Origin: Acidobacteriaceae bacterium
Lineage (GTDB): Bacteria; Acidobacteriota; Terriglobia; Terriglobales; Acidobacteriaceae
Direction: 5' to 3'
NCBI GenBank assembly: GCA_030838305.1
Contig: JAUTWY010000282.1
Span: 1 to 22,735 of the forward strand
DNA: 22,735 nucleotides
Shown here: in pieces, positions 1 to 7,094 of the stretch
Position numbering within the stretch: the first letter of the stretch is position 1
Layout: the number at the start of each line of letters is the position of its first letter
Notes under the pieces: model-generated
The model's database searches: none
What the model was told of the DNA's origin: nothing
What the model saw: the letters and a program-made list of their open reading frames with translations, nothing else
Made by a program: the position numbers and the translations under genes

Positions 1-308
1 TGCTCCGTGATCGGGATTATCTTCGCCATTGGGTGTAGGTCTCCTTTTCGGAAAGGCTTTAGCTCGTGAGGCCAAAGCCAACTTACACCCTCTCGCTTTT
101 ACACAATCGAATTTACGTCACCGAAAAACCAGCACCTGACAGGGACCTTCGATGCATGGATAACCCTTTTGCACAGCAGTGAGGCAAGCAAAGTTTTTTG
201 CTTCGACTCAGACCTGAAGCGCACAATATGGTGAATTTGGAGTGACCAAACCCGTCTGGCCGTTGTCAAACTCGCAGCTTGTTGCTAATGCAACCAGGAG
301 AAAGCTCG
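1..308. other. non-coding 5' region with nested inverted repeats
   Basis: No convincing gene is seen in these 308 bases. The first third is rich in inverted repeats. GGGTGTA at 31-37 pairs with TACACCC at 84-90, enclosing a CCTTT/AAAGG hairpin (43-47 with 52-56) and a GGCTTT/AAAGCC pairing (55-60 with 74-79). The two inner stems share bases 55-56, so they would be alternative or adjoining helices. The layout resembles a small structured RNA or leader element, on either strand, but I do not recognise a known family. The remainder up to the membrane-protein gene shows no clear promoter. Confidence 0.3.
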
Positions 309-770
309 ATGAGTGCCATCCAACCGCAGCCGCCACATACGCAACCGCCCTGGCTTGACCAGTACAAGGCCTATCTCGAGGACCTTGGGAACGTGGGTAC
401 CAGATATACGACGTCGAACGGTTTTCATCTCTCCGTAGTCACCGCTCTACTTGGAGTGCTCGCGCTTACGAAAGCCGGTGATGTGTTCGAGGGATCAAAA
501 GCGTATCTCGGCATGTCGGTGTCGGGATTTGCTGTTCTTGTCTGCTTAATTTGGTCGCGGTCCGTCGCTTCCTACCGGAAGCTTTTTGGAATAAAGTTCA
601 CAATCCTGCGCGAGATGGAGGAACGGGGCCGCCTGTTTCCGATCTACCGGCGCGAGGATGAGCTTCGAGGAAAAACGTCCCTGCTCGAGAGTGATCGACT
701 CATCCCGCTCTTGCTGGCATTACCGTTTCTAGTAACTCTCATCTGTCTAACTTGGAGGATATTCAAATAG
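309..770 (+). CDS. RipA-like small membrane protein (hypothetical)
   Basis: This 153-residue protein has three predicted membrane segments, at about residues 39-56, 65-83 and 130-150. A conserved-looking cytoplasmic stretch follows the second, containing W82, S88-Y89-R90, K96-F97 and E104. That pattern (tryptophan and SYR after the second helix, then KF and an acidic helix) matches what I remember of the RipA-type octameric membrane protein family, related in layout to SLATT-type effector membrane proteins; this is inference, not a searched match. The start at 309 is chosen because AGGAG at 296-300 lies eight bases before it; an in-frame ATG at 279 has no such site. The gene stands alone and converges on the amidohydrolase gene. 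The molecular function is unknown. Confidence 0.6.
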   Translation: MSAIQPQPPHTQPPWLDQYKAYLEDLGNVGTRYTTSNGFHLSVVTALLGVLALTKAGDVFEGSKAYLGMSVSGFAVLVCLIWSRSVASYRKLFGIKFTILREMEERGRLFPIYRREDELRGKTSLLESDRLIPLLLALPFLVTLICLTWRIFK

Positions 771-772
771 AT

Positions 773-802
773 GGGTAAATGTGGATTTACCTCCCGTTGG
801 GA
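773..802. terminator. possible weak bidirectional terminator hairpin
   Basis: In the 71-base gap between two convergent genes, GGTAAAT (774-780) pairs with ATTTACC (785-791) around a GTGG loop. A second short TCCC/GGGA pairing follows at 792-802. Neither strand has a proper T tract, so an intrinsic terminator role is only suggested by the tail-to-tail position. Confidence 0.35.
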
Positions 803-841
803 CGAGATTCATTTCCATAGCCTGGCGAGGCGTTGCATTCT

Positions 842-2329
842 TCAATGGACCCCGCTTGCCCCGGCCCTTCCCGGCCCCAACACCGCCCGTCCCGGAAACA
901 CATCCGGCACGATCTTTCCTTCGTCGACCACCACAGTTCCTGCCACCAGCAGATAGCACACCCCCACACTCGGCTCCATTGGCTTCTCGAAGGTAGAGCG
1001 GTCGCCGATTGTTTGCGGATCGAACACCACAATGTCGGCGTCGGCGCCTTCCTGCAATCTGCCTTTTTGTCGCGCCGCAGACGTCGATCGCTCGAGCATC
1101 TGTGCGGGCATAAGCGTCATCTTGCGGATCGCATTCATCAGAGTGAGCGTTCCCTTCTCGCGCACATATTGTGCCAGGACCCGCGAGTAAGTTCCTGCGT
1201 TGCGCGGATGTCCTACGGCGCCATCGCTGGCAATCATCACGAGAGGATTCGGAATCACGTTGTCCACCACTTCCTGGGTGTTGGCGAAGATCAGCACCCA
1301 GTGCGTCACGCTCGAATTGTGCAGTTCGTCGAAGCGCTGTTTGGTGAGGTGCTCGCCCGTATCCGGCAGCACGAGGTCTCCATAATCGATTCCAAGTTTT
1401 TCGCGCCAGCCCGGATTGAATAAGGCTGAGTTCACGGCGGTCATGCCAGCGATGTAGGGATACGCCTCGGTGGTTACATCCAGACCGCGCGCCCGCGCTC
1501 CTTCCACCATGGCAAGACACTCCAGGGAATCGCGCAGGCAGGTGCTGTTGATATGCACGATGTGCAGCGAAGCGCCGGTGACGGCGGCCGCTCCGATTAC
1601 CTCGCTGACAGCTTCGATTGCCGAACCGGGTTCTACGCGGCCGGCGCTGCGGGCATGCGTATAAACGGGCAACTTCCGCTCGGCGGCAAGACGAAACATG
1701 TCTATCACTTCAAGCCGGGTCGCTCCGGGTGTGTACTGGATGCCCATCCCTATCGCCAAGCCACCAGCGTCAAGCTCGGCGCGAAGCCGCTGCCGCATGG
1801 CTTCGATTTGTTCTGGTGTTGCAGCCTGATCGGTCGCTGGTCCGCTCTTAGGCAGTATCTCAGGAATGCCCGCGTGGAGTCCGATGACTTCGGCTGGCAA
1901 CGGTGCGCCGAACACCTTAGCCCGCGCCGCCACATGGCTGGCCGAGGTGCCGTAATGAATCAGCGAGTGGCCTTCCTTGGATTTCAAGAACTGGCCGACG
2001 TCGGGCGCGCCGATCTCCAATTCCAGCGCCGTGGTTACACCATCGAGCGCCTTGACGCGCTGACTTTCCATCTCCTGACCATGCTGGTGAAGGTCAATGA
2101 AGCCGGGCGCAACCACAAGTCCGCGGGCATGCACGACGTGCCGCCCGCTCAACGCTTCGGTCGAAATACGAGCTATTTTGCTGTCCCGGATGCCGACGTT
2201 TCGCACCCCGTCCAGCCCAGTTTCGGGATCGATGACGCGGCCGCTTTCGAGCACAAGATCATACTGCTGTGCGGCCACTAGGGCCGTCAGAGGCAGCAGG
2301 AGACAGAAGGAAAGAATCAACCGGGGCAT
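842..2329 (-). CDS. secreted N-acyl-D-amino-acid deacylase family amidohydrolase
   Basis: This 495-residue amidohydrolase begins with a signal peptide (short basic start, hydrophobic core to about residue 20 ending AAQ), so it is probably exported. The metal-dependent hydrolase barrel is indicated by GFIDLHQHG with H81 and H83, H225 in YTHAR, H256 and H259 in HIVHINS, and D369 in ASDG followed by HPR. The family removes the acyl group from N-acyl-D-amino acids. The position that is a metal-binding Cys in classical D-aminoacylases appears to be in an LELE stretch (E103/E105), as I recall for D-glutamate-type deacylases, so the substrate is left open. AAGGAG at 2335-2340 sits five bases before the ATG. 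It diverges from guaB. Confidence 0.82.
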   Translation of the reverse strand: MPRLILSFCLLLPLTALVAAQQYDLVLESGRVIDPETGLDGVRNVGIRDSKIARISTEALSGRHVVHARGLVVAPGFIDLHQHGQEMESQRVKALDGVTTALELEIGAPDVGQFLKSKEGHSLIHYGTSASHVAARAKVFGAPLPAEVIGLHAGIPEILPKSGPATDQAATPEQIEAMRQRLRAELDAGGLAIGMGIQYTPGATRLEVIDMFRLAAERKLPVYTHARSAGRVEPGSAIEAVSEVIGAAAVTGASLHIVHINSTCLRDSLECLAMVEGARARGLDVTTEAYPYIAGMTAVNSALFNPGWREKLGIDYGDLVLPDTGEHLTKQRFDELHNSSVTHWVLIFANTQEVVDNVIPNPLVMIASDGAVGHPRNAGTYSRVLAQYVREKGTLTLMNAIRKMTLMPAQMLERSTSAARQKGRLQEGADADIVVFDPQTIGDRSTFEKPMEPSVGVCYLLVAGTVVVDEGKIVPDVFPGRAVLGPGRAGASGVH

Positions 2330-2334
2330 CGTTG

Positions 2335-2357
2335 CTCCTTCGAGACCAACGATGATA
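2335..2357 (-). promoter_or_regulatory. candidate extended -10 and RBS of the amidohydrolase gene
   Basis: On the minus strand, TGC followed by TATCAT (2352-2357) looks like an extended -10 element. No matching -35 is seen. The ribosome site AAGGAG at 2335-2340 is strong. The predicted leader would be only about 17 bases, so the promoter call is tentative. Confidence 0.3.
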
Positions 2358-2378
2358 GCAAGTTCTCGATCCCAACAT

Positions 2379-2407
2379 TTGCCTGAATCTCCACGCCTCT
2401 CTAGAAT
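2379..2407 (+). promoter_or_regulatory. sigma70-type promoter of guaB
   Basis: TTGCCT (2379-2384) and TAGAAT (2402-2407) are separated by exactly 17 bases, giving a -35 with four and a -10 with five consensus matches. Transcription would start near 2414 and leave a leader of about 30 bases. GGGA-GAA-TCCC at 2424-2434 could fold into a small hairpin in that leader, and GAGA at 2435-2438 is a weak ribosome site five bases before the ATG. Confidence 0.6.
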
Positions 2408-2443
2408 GAAGATTCACCCGGCAGGGAGAATCCCGAGACACCT

Positions 2444-3949
2444 ATGATTCATTTTCCAGTACCCGAAGCTCTCACCTTCGACGACGTTCTTCTCCTACCC
2501 GCGCGCTCCGATGTGATTCCATCGAACGCTACTACCCAGACCCAACTCACCCGCAACATTAGCCTGAACATTCCGATCGTCAGCGCCGCTATGGACACCG
2601 TTACTGAATCGCATATGGCGATTGCGCTTGCTCAGCAGGGCGGTCTAGGGATTATCCATCGCAATTTAAGCATCGAGCAGCAAGCCAATGAGGTCGACAA
2701 GGTGAAGCGCTCGGAAAGCGGCATGATCGTCGATCCCGTGACCATGTCGCCTACGGACAAAGTCAGCGATGCGCTCGAGGTCATGCGCAAGTACAAGATT
2801 TCCGGCGTACCCATCACGCAGCATGGCAAGCTCGTTGGTATTCTTACCAACCGCGACTTGCGCTTCGAGACCCGCTTCGACATCCCCATCGATCGCGTGA
2901 TGACCAAGAAAAATCTCATCACTGTTCCCGTTGGCACCACGCTCGAGGATGCCGAAGAGATTCTTCACGAGCACCGCGTGGAAAAACTCCTGGTCGTCGA
3001 CGACAAGTACAACCTCAAGGGACTCATCACCGTAAAAGACATTCAAAAGAAACTGAAGTATCCCAACGCCGCCAAGGATTCTCATGGTCGTCTGCGGGTT
3101 GGCGCGGCCATCGGTGCGACCGGTGATTTTTTAGAGCGAGCACAGGAATTAGCCGCAGCGAAAGTGGACGTGGTTGCGATCGACAGCGCCCACGGCCATC
3201 AGACGAAAGTGCTGGAGGCCGTGAGGCTGGTGAAATCGAAGCTGCCCGAGATGCAGCTGCTGGCCGGTAACGTCGCCACTTTCGACGGCGCTTGCGAACT
3301 TGCACGCGCCGGAGCCGATGGCATCAAGGTCGGCATCGGACCGGGTTCCATCTGCACAACCCGCGTGGTTACCGGGGCCGGCGTGCCACAAATCACCGCC
3401 ATCGCTGAAGCCCACCGGGCTACGAAGGATGCGGGCATTCCGATCATTGCTGACGGCGGCATCAAGTATTCAGGCGACATTACCAAGGCCCTGGCGGCGG
3501 GCGCGAGCGCGGTGATGATTGGATCCCTATTTGCAGGAACCGACGAAAGCCCAGGCGAACTGATTCTGTATCAAGGCCGCTCCTTCAAGTCGTATCGCGG
3601 CATGGGCTCGATTGGCGCCATGGCACAAGGTTCCAGCGAACGTTATTTTCAGAATACCGAGGGTGATTCCTCGGCCGCGGTTTCTGCGATGGATGGCGAA
3701 TCCAACCGTCTCGGCAAGCTTGTTCCCGAAGGGATTGAAGGACGTGTTCCCTACCGCGGATCGGTGGCAATGATCGTGCACCAGATGGTCGGCGGATTGA
3801 AATCAGGCATGGGCTACTGCGGTTGCGCCACCATTGCCGAACTTCTGCAGAAAACCCGCTTCGTTCGCATTAGCGGCGCTGGGCTTCGCGAGAGCCACGT
3901 CCACGACGTCATGATCACGCGAGAGGCTCCCAACTATGGCGTCGAGTAA
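2444..3949 (+). CDS. guaB: inosine-5'-monophosphate dehydrogenase
   Basis: IMP dehydrogenase oxidises IMP to XMP with NAD+, the committed step of GMP synthesis, in the cytoplasm. The protein has 501 residues, a normal full length. It shows the N-terminal barrel start (LTFDDVLLLPARSDV), a tandem CBS pair at about residues 92-210, the catalytic cysteine C304 in GPGSICTTR, the DGGIKYSGD phosphate-binding turn, the YRGMGSIGAM segment near 384, and the GRVPYRG segment near 430. A promoter precedes it and the VanZ-like gene follows after nine bases, so the two are probably co-transcribed. Nothing in the sequence suggests loss of activity. Confidence 0.97.
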   Translation: MIHFPVPEALTFDDVLLLPARSDVIPSNATTQTQLTRNISLNIPIVSAAMDTVTESHMAIALAQQGGLGIIHRNLSIEQQANEVDKVKRSESGMIVDPVTMSPTDKVSDALEVMRKYKISGVPITQHGKLVGILTNRDLRFETRFDIPIDRVMTKKNLITVPVGTTLEDAEEILHEHRVEKLLVVDDKYNLKGLITVKDIQKKLKYPNAAKDSHGRLRVGAAIGATGDFLERAQELAAAKVDVVAIDSAHGHQTKVLEAVRLVKSKLPEMQLLAGNVATFDGACELARAGADGIKVGIGPGSICTTRVVTGAGVPQITAIAEAHRATKDAGIPIIADGGIKYSGDITKALAAGASAVMIGSLFAGTDESPGELILYQGRSFKSYRGMGSIGAMAQGSSERYFQNTEGDSSAAVSAMDGESNRLGKLVPEGIEGRVPYRGSVAMIVHQMVGGLKSGMGYCGCATIAELLQKTRFVRISGAGLRESHVHDVMITREAPNYGVE

Positions 3950-3958
3950 CCCGCGTCA

Positions 3959-4438
3959 TTGAACCGCGACCGGAACAATCTTCTGAAGGCGTGGATCGCC
4001 GCGATTCTCTGGCTCATTGTCATTGCCATTGAATCCAGCGCGCTGCTCTCCGCCCACTACACGAGCCGAATTCTCTACCCCCTGCTGCATTTTCTATTCG
4101 GCCTCGACTGGGAACGCTTTCACTATTGGCATTTTTATATTCGCAAGACGGGCCATGTGATCGGCTATGCCATATTGAGCATCTTATTTTTCCGCGCGTG
4201 GCGCGCGACTCTACCCGCGATGGACAACTCGAAGTGGACGCTGCGCTGGGCGACCATAGCCCTTCTAGGAACCGTGCTGGTGGCCAGTCTGGACGAATGG
4301 CACCAGAGCTTTCTCCCCTCACGCACCGGACGATGGCAGGACGTGGTTCTCGATGCCAGTGCAGGCTTGGCGGCCCAGATTCTGATTTTCTTGTGGTGGA
4401 AGAGTCGAGGAAAGCACAGGAGTTCGACTCTCCCTTAG
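3959..4438 (+). CDS. VanZ family membrane protein
   Basis: This 159-residue protein has about four to five hydrophobic segments and the family's typical motifs: RKTGHVIGYAIL in the middle and SLDEWHQSFLPSRTGRWQDVVLDASAG near the C-terminus, split here by one short hydrophobic run. VanZ is named for a teicoplanin-resistance accessory gene, but most chromosomal homologues, including this one, have no demonstrated function, so the name should not be read as antibiotic resistance. The start is TTG at 3959, the only reasonable in-frame start after the upstream stop, and no strong ribosome site is visible. Its stop codon overlaps the stop of the convergent MFS gene. Confidence 0.75.
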   Translation: MNRDRNNLLKAWIAAILWLIVIAIESSALLSAHYTSRILYPLLHFLFGLDWERFHYWHFYIRKTGHVIGYAILSILFFRAWRATLPAMDNSKWTLRWATIALLGTVLVASLDEWHQSFLPSRTGRWQDVVLDASAGLAAQILIFLWWKSRGKHRSSTLP

Positions 4439-5679
4439 ACGCGATCTGCGAGACCGGTTCGCACGCGTCCCGCTCCCTGCAGCAGTCCCGCAGCGGCCAG
4501 CGCCAAGATTGCTGAAAAGTAAAATGGAATCCCAGCGCCGTAGTGTTTCCACAGCTCTCCGGTGATCAAACTGGCGGCCAAAGTTGCCACGCTGGTCACA
4601 AAAAAATAAATGCCGAGCGCGCGTCCGCGCACACTCTCGTCAACTGTATCCACCACTAAAGCCTTCAACACAGGTTGTGTGAGAGCGTAATAGAATCCAT
4701 ACACCGCCATTGCAATCCAGATCACCAGAGTTGACGTCGCGCGCCCGAAAACAAAATAGACCGCGGCAAAAATCGCGTAGCCCGCCGAGGCGACCAGACG
4801 CCGCGACCCATGATCGCTAAACCATCCTGCCGGCCACGACGCCAGGGTATAGGTAATGTTGAACACCAAGCCGAGCAGCGGCGCGAGAGCTACGGGAATC
4901 CCAACATTCTGCGCCCGCAAGACGAGAAACATATCGCTCGAGTTTCCGATCGAAAATAGCGACACCGCAACTAGGACAAAGTAGAAGTTCGCGGGAAGCT
5001 TGATGCTGTTACGGTCGATCGTCGTATTGCCGGACGGAGCCTTGCCTGCGCCTGGGTTCGACACGGAACTAGCAGCGGAATCTCTTCCGCTCGCGCGCTT
5101 GGACTCGCGGATCCCAAGCATCGCAACCAGCACGCACAGTGCTCCCGGAATTGCGGCCGCCCAGAATACACTGCGGATTCCGGAGCGCGAGAGCAAGACC
5201 AGCGCGGCCAGAGGTCCGGCAATGGCTCCGGCAGAATCCATGGATTGGATCAGTCCATAAGCGGCGCCCAGCTTATGTTTTGGTACCGACTCCGCCACCA
5301 TCACATCGCGCGGCGCGCCGCGTACGCCTTTGGCCAGGCGGTCGGTAAAACGAATCAGAAGAATGTGCCACCAGGCCGTAGCGAGCGCCAGAAGGGGCTT
5401 GACGGCGTTGGCCGCGAAATATCCTGCCACCACGACCGGCTTGCGGCGGTCGATGCGGTCAGTAAGGTATCCGGAGAAAAGCTTGGCAAAGGATGCCACG
5501 CTTTCGGCCACGCCCTCAATCAATCCCACCTGTGCCGGTCCAGCTCCCAGCGACGCCAGAAACGCCGGCAGAACCCAGTACGCCATTTCGGATGCAGTGT
5601 CGTTCAGGAAAGACGTGATGCCGAAGGCGTAGATGTTCCGGGCAGCGGAGGGCTCATGCTCGGAAGGAGAGTCGGGCAT
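4435..5679 (-). CDS. MFS transporter
   Basis: This 414-residue protein has about twelve hydrophobic segments and belongs to the major facilitator superfamily. The N-terminal half carries SFLNDTASEM at the first helix, the motif A-like loop GYLTDRIDRRKP between helices 2 and 3, and DRLAKGVRGAPRD further on. These are typical of a group of bacterial MFS proteins of unknown substrate. The central loop (about residues 200-225) is polar and low in conservation. No ribosome site is obvious before the ATG at 5679. The gene follows the hypothetical gene at 5753-6244 on the same strand after 73 bases of repeat-like sequence. The substrate cannot be read from the sequence. Confidence 0.85.
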   Translation of the reverse strand: MPDSPSEHEPSAARNIYAFGITSFLNDTASEMAYWVLPAFLASLGAGPAQVGLIEGVAESVASFAKLFSGYLTDRIDRRKPVVVAGYFAANAVKPLLALATAWWHILLIRFTDRLAKGVRGAPRDVMVAESVPKHKLGAAYGLIQSMDSAGAIAGPLAALVLLSRSGIRSVFWAAAIPGALCVLVAMLGIRESKRASGRDSAASSVSNPGAGKAPSGNTTIDRNSIKLPANFYFVLVAVSLFSIGNSSDMFLVLRAQNVGIPVALAPLLGLVFNITYTLASWPAGWFSDHGSRRLVASAGYAIFAAVYFVFGRATSTLVIWIAMAVYGFYYALTQPVLKALVVDTVDESVRGRALGIYFFVTSVATLAASLITGELWKHYGAGIPFYFSAILALAAAGLLQGAGRVRTGLADRV

Positions 5680-5707
5680 GATTACTTTTTATCACGAGGA
5701 GAAAGTT

Positions 5708-5756
5708 GGGACCGAGGACTGCGAGCTGAGAACGCAGAAAGGAGAACTGCGCTCAG
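5708..5756. repeat. degenerate heptad array, MFS/hypothetical spacer
   Basis: Seven consecutive seven-base units can be read here: GGGACCG, AGGACTG, CGAGCTG, AGAACGC, AGAAAGG, AGAACTG, CGCTCAG. The consensus is close to AGAACTG, the same motif as the arrays in the ribosomal spacers, so this repeat is not confined to ribosomal genes. The last unit runs into the stop codon of the 5753-6244 gene. Confidence 0.6.
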
Positions 5757-6244
5757 TACATCGCGTCGTACTTAGTCACCACCCACTCAGCACCCTTTTT
5801 TTCAGTGGTGACGGTAAACAGCTCCTGGTAAGTTCCAGGCTGTCCGCCGCCGTACTGGCGCTTGCCGCGGTAGTGAAGGATCGTCAGGGGCGGCGCGCTC
5901 TCCCACTCCGCCAGTTCCCAGGACAGAAGTGCGTGCTGCTTCTCCGAGTCACAGATAAAGTGTGCATACTTCTTACGATAATCGTGCTCCCACTTGGAGA
6001 GCAGGTCGTCACAATGGCCATCGCGCAACTGGCGAAGAAAGAGGTTGGCGCTGTGCTCGATGGTGCGGTCGCGCAGCGGATTCATCCGAATGCTGACCGG
6101 CAAGCCGGTGAGCGAATCGTGGTCTTGGGAACGTGCCAGCACCGGTCCCTGATTGCTTAGCCACCAGACGTAGCCGAGAAATAGAAGCACCAGCAGCGCG
6201 CCCCCGCCAACGGCGATCGCGATTTGTGTGCGCGTGAAGCCCAT
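5753..6244 (-). CDS. hypothetical protein with N-terminal membrane anchor
   Basis: I do not recognise this 163-residue protein. One hydrophobic helix at about residues 7-29, preceded by two basic-side residues, suggests a signal anchor with the rest outside the membrane. The soluble part has an asparagine/arginine-rich helix region (about 54-90) and then alternating strands ending in an EWVVTKYD motif, which is compatible with a small NTF2-like or cystatin-like fold but does not prove one. Two cysteines (in DGHCDD and FICDS) may form a disulfide. It is transcribed toward the MFS gene and lies downstream of the ribosomal cluster's terminator, so it should have its own promoter, which I cannot identify. 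Confidence 0.6.
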   Translation of the reverse strand: MGFTRTQIAIAVGGGALLVLLFLGYVWWLSNQGPVLARSQDHDSLTGLPVSIRMNPLRDRTIEHSANLFLRQLRDGHCDDLLSKWEHDYRKKYAHFICDSEKQHALLSWELAEWESAPPLTILHYRGKRQYGGGQPGTYQELFTVTTEKKGAEWVVTKYDAMY

Positions 6245-6316
6245 CTAAGAGAAAGTCTATAAGGATGGCAATGGACGGCAAGATTACTAGTGGGATGCGC
6301 AGGAGGACATGTACGA

Positions 6317-6380
6317 GTGGGGCGCGGCTAAGGCCGCTGTTGATTTTCCTGAAGGTTGGCGGCGCGGCTGAAGCCGCGCC
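6317..6380. repeat. GC-rich palindromic repeat, one full and one partial copy
   Basis: The full copy at 6361-6380 is a near-perfect hairpin: GGCGCGGC, loop TGAA, GCCGCGCC, followed by CCTTC. A shorter copy at 6324-6337 has GCGGC, loop TAAG, GCCGC, and is preceded by the same GGGGC lead. Both lie in the 226-base gap between the alpha operon and the hypothetical gene. The pattern looks like a dispersed REP-type sequence. Confidence 0.6.
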
Positions 6381-6424
6381 CCTTCGGAAGCCAAATCCAG
6401 AACGGAATTCTGGCGTGCAGAACG

Positions 6425-6451
6425 AAAAGGGCACAGCGCTTCGCCGTGCCC
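6425..6451 (-). terminator. rho-independent terminator of the ribosomal cluster
   Basis: On the minus strand a nine-base-pair stem with one mismatch (GGGCACGGC, loop GAAGC, GCTGTGCCC; 6451 to 6429) is followed directly by TTTTCGTT. It lies 20 bases after the rplQ stop, which is the right place to end the supercluster transcript. Confidence 0.75.
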
Positions 6452-6470
6452 TCGCTCGAAACCCAGCGCC

Positions 6471-6974
6471 TTACTCTTTTTTGTCTTCGTCCTTGACCGG
6501 TTCTGCGCCGCCATCTTGTTGCGCCTGCGCTTCGGCCTCCTCCATCGCTTTCTTGGTTTCGGCAACCTTCTTGGCGCGGGCTTCGGCGCGCTTCTCGCGC
6601 TTTTCGTCCAGCACCTTTTCGCTGCCGAGCAGTTCAAGGAAAGCCTTGTCAGCCCCGTCGCCCTTATTCCAGCCGGTGCGAATGATGCGCGTGTATCCGC
6701 CGTTTCGGTCACCGAAACGCGGCCCGACGGTATCAAAAAGTTTCACGACGGCTTCATTGGTCATGAGGTATGAAGTGGCCAGGCGGCGCGCCGCCAGATC
6801 GCCACGCTTGCCCAGCGTGACCATCTTCTCGACGATCGGCTTTGCAGCTTTGGCCTTGGGAACGGTGGTTTCAACGCGCTCTTCCACGATCACCGACGTT
6901 ACCAGGTTCCGCAGCAGCGAGCGCCGGTGCGACGTGTTCCGTCCGAGTTTGTAGCCTGCTACTTTGTGACGCAT
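6471..6974 (-). CDS. rplQ: 50S ribosomal protein L17 (bL17)
   Basis: bL17 binds 23S rRNA near the exit tunnel side of the large subunit. The core, residues 1-120, is typical, with MRHKVAGYKLGR at the start, the LLRNLVTSVI helix and the GGYTRIIRT motif. Residues 121-167 form an extra charged tail, first Lys/Arg/Ala-rich then Glu/Asp-rich and probably helical, beyond the usual 115-125 residue length. It is the last gene of the alpha segment, 120 bases after rpoA, and a terminator follows 20 bases later. The start is the family's invariant MRHK. Confidence 0.96.
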   Translation of the reverse strand: MRHKVAGYKLGRNTSHRRSLLRNLVTSVIVEERVETTVPKAKAAKPIVEKMVTLGKRGDLAARRLATSYLMTNEAVVKLFDTVGPRFGDRNGGYTRIIRTGWNKGDGADKAFLELLGSEKVLDEKREKRAEARAKKVAETKKAMEEAEAQAQQDGGAEPVKDEDKKE

Positions 6975-6983
6975 TGTCGACCT

Positions 6984-7087
6984 CAGTGGTCAGTGGCCAG
7001 TGGCCAGTGGCCCGTATTCAATTTCGACGTTCGAAAGTCAGCGGCTAGCGGTTTGTTTTTGTGACCACTGCCCGCTAGCCACTGACT
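6984..7087. repeat. heptad array plus inverted arms, rpoA/rplQ spacer
   Basis: CAGTGGT followed by three copies of CAGTGGC forms a perfect period-7 run at 6984-7011, ten bases upstream of the rplQ start. Further upstream, 7036-7051 and 7072-7087 are inverted (AGTCAGCGGCTAGCGG with CCGCTAGCCACTGACT, one mispair), forming a hairpin with a 20-base loop just after the rpoA stop. Array and arm share the CAGTGGC-type unit. Confidence 0.85.
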
Positions 7088-7094
7088 ATTGTTC

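Noticed and set aside
263..291. TTGTCA and TAATGC with 17-base spacing as promoter for the RipA-like gene
   Set aside because: The -10 matches only two positions and the predicted start of transcription would leave no room for the ribosome site at 296-300.
747..1520. A long minus-strand open frame overlapping the amidohydrolase gene
   Set aside because: It is out of frame with the amidohydrolase, has Arg/Gly/Ala-rich composition typical of a shadow frame, no family motif, and the amidohydrolase explains the region.
3959..4438. Calling the VanZ-like gene a glycopeptide-resistance gene
   Set aside because: No vanA/B-type genes are nearby and most VanZ-family proteins have no link to resistance.
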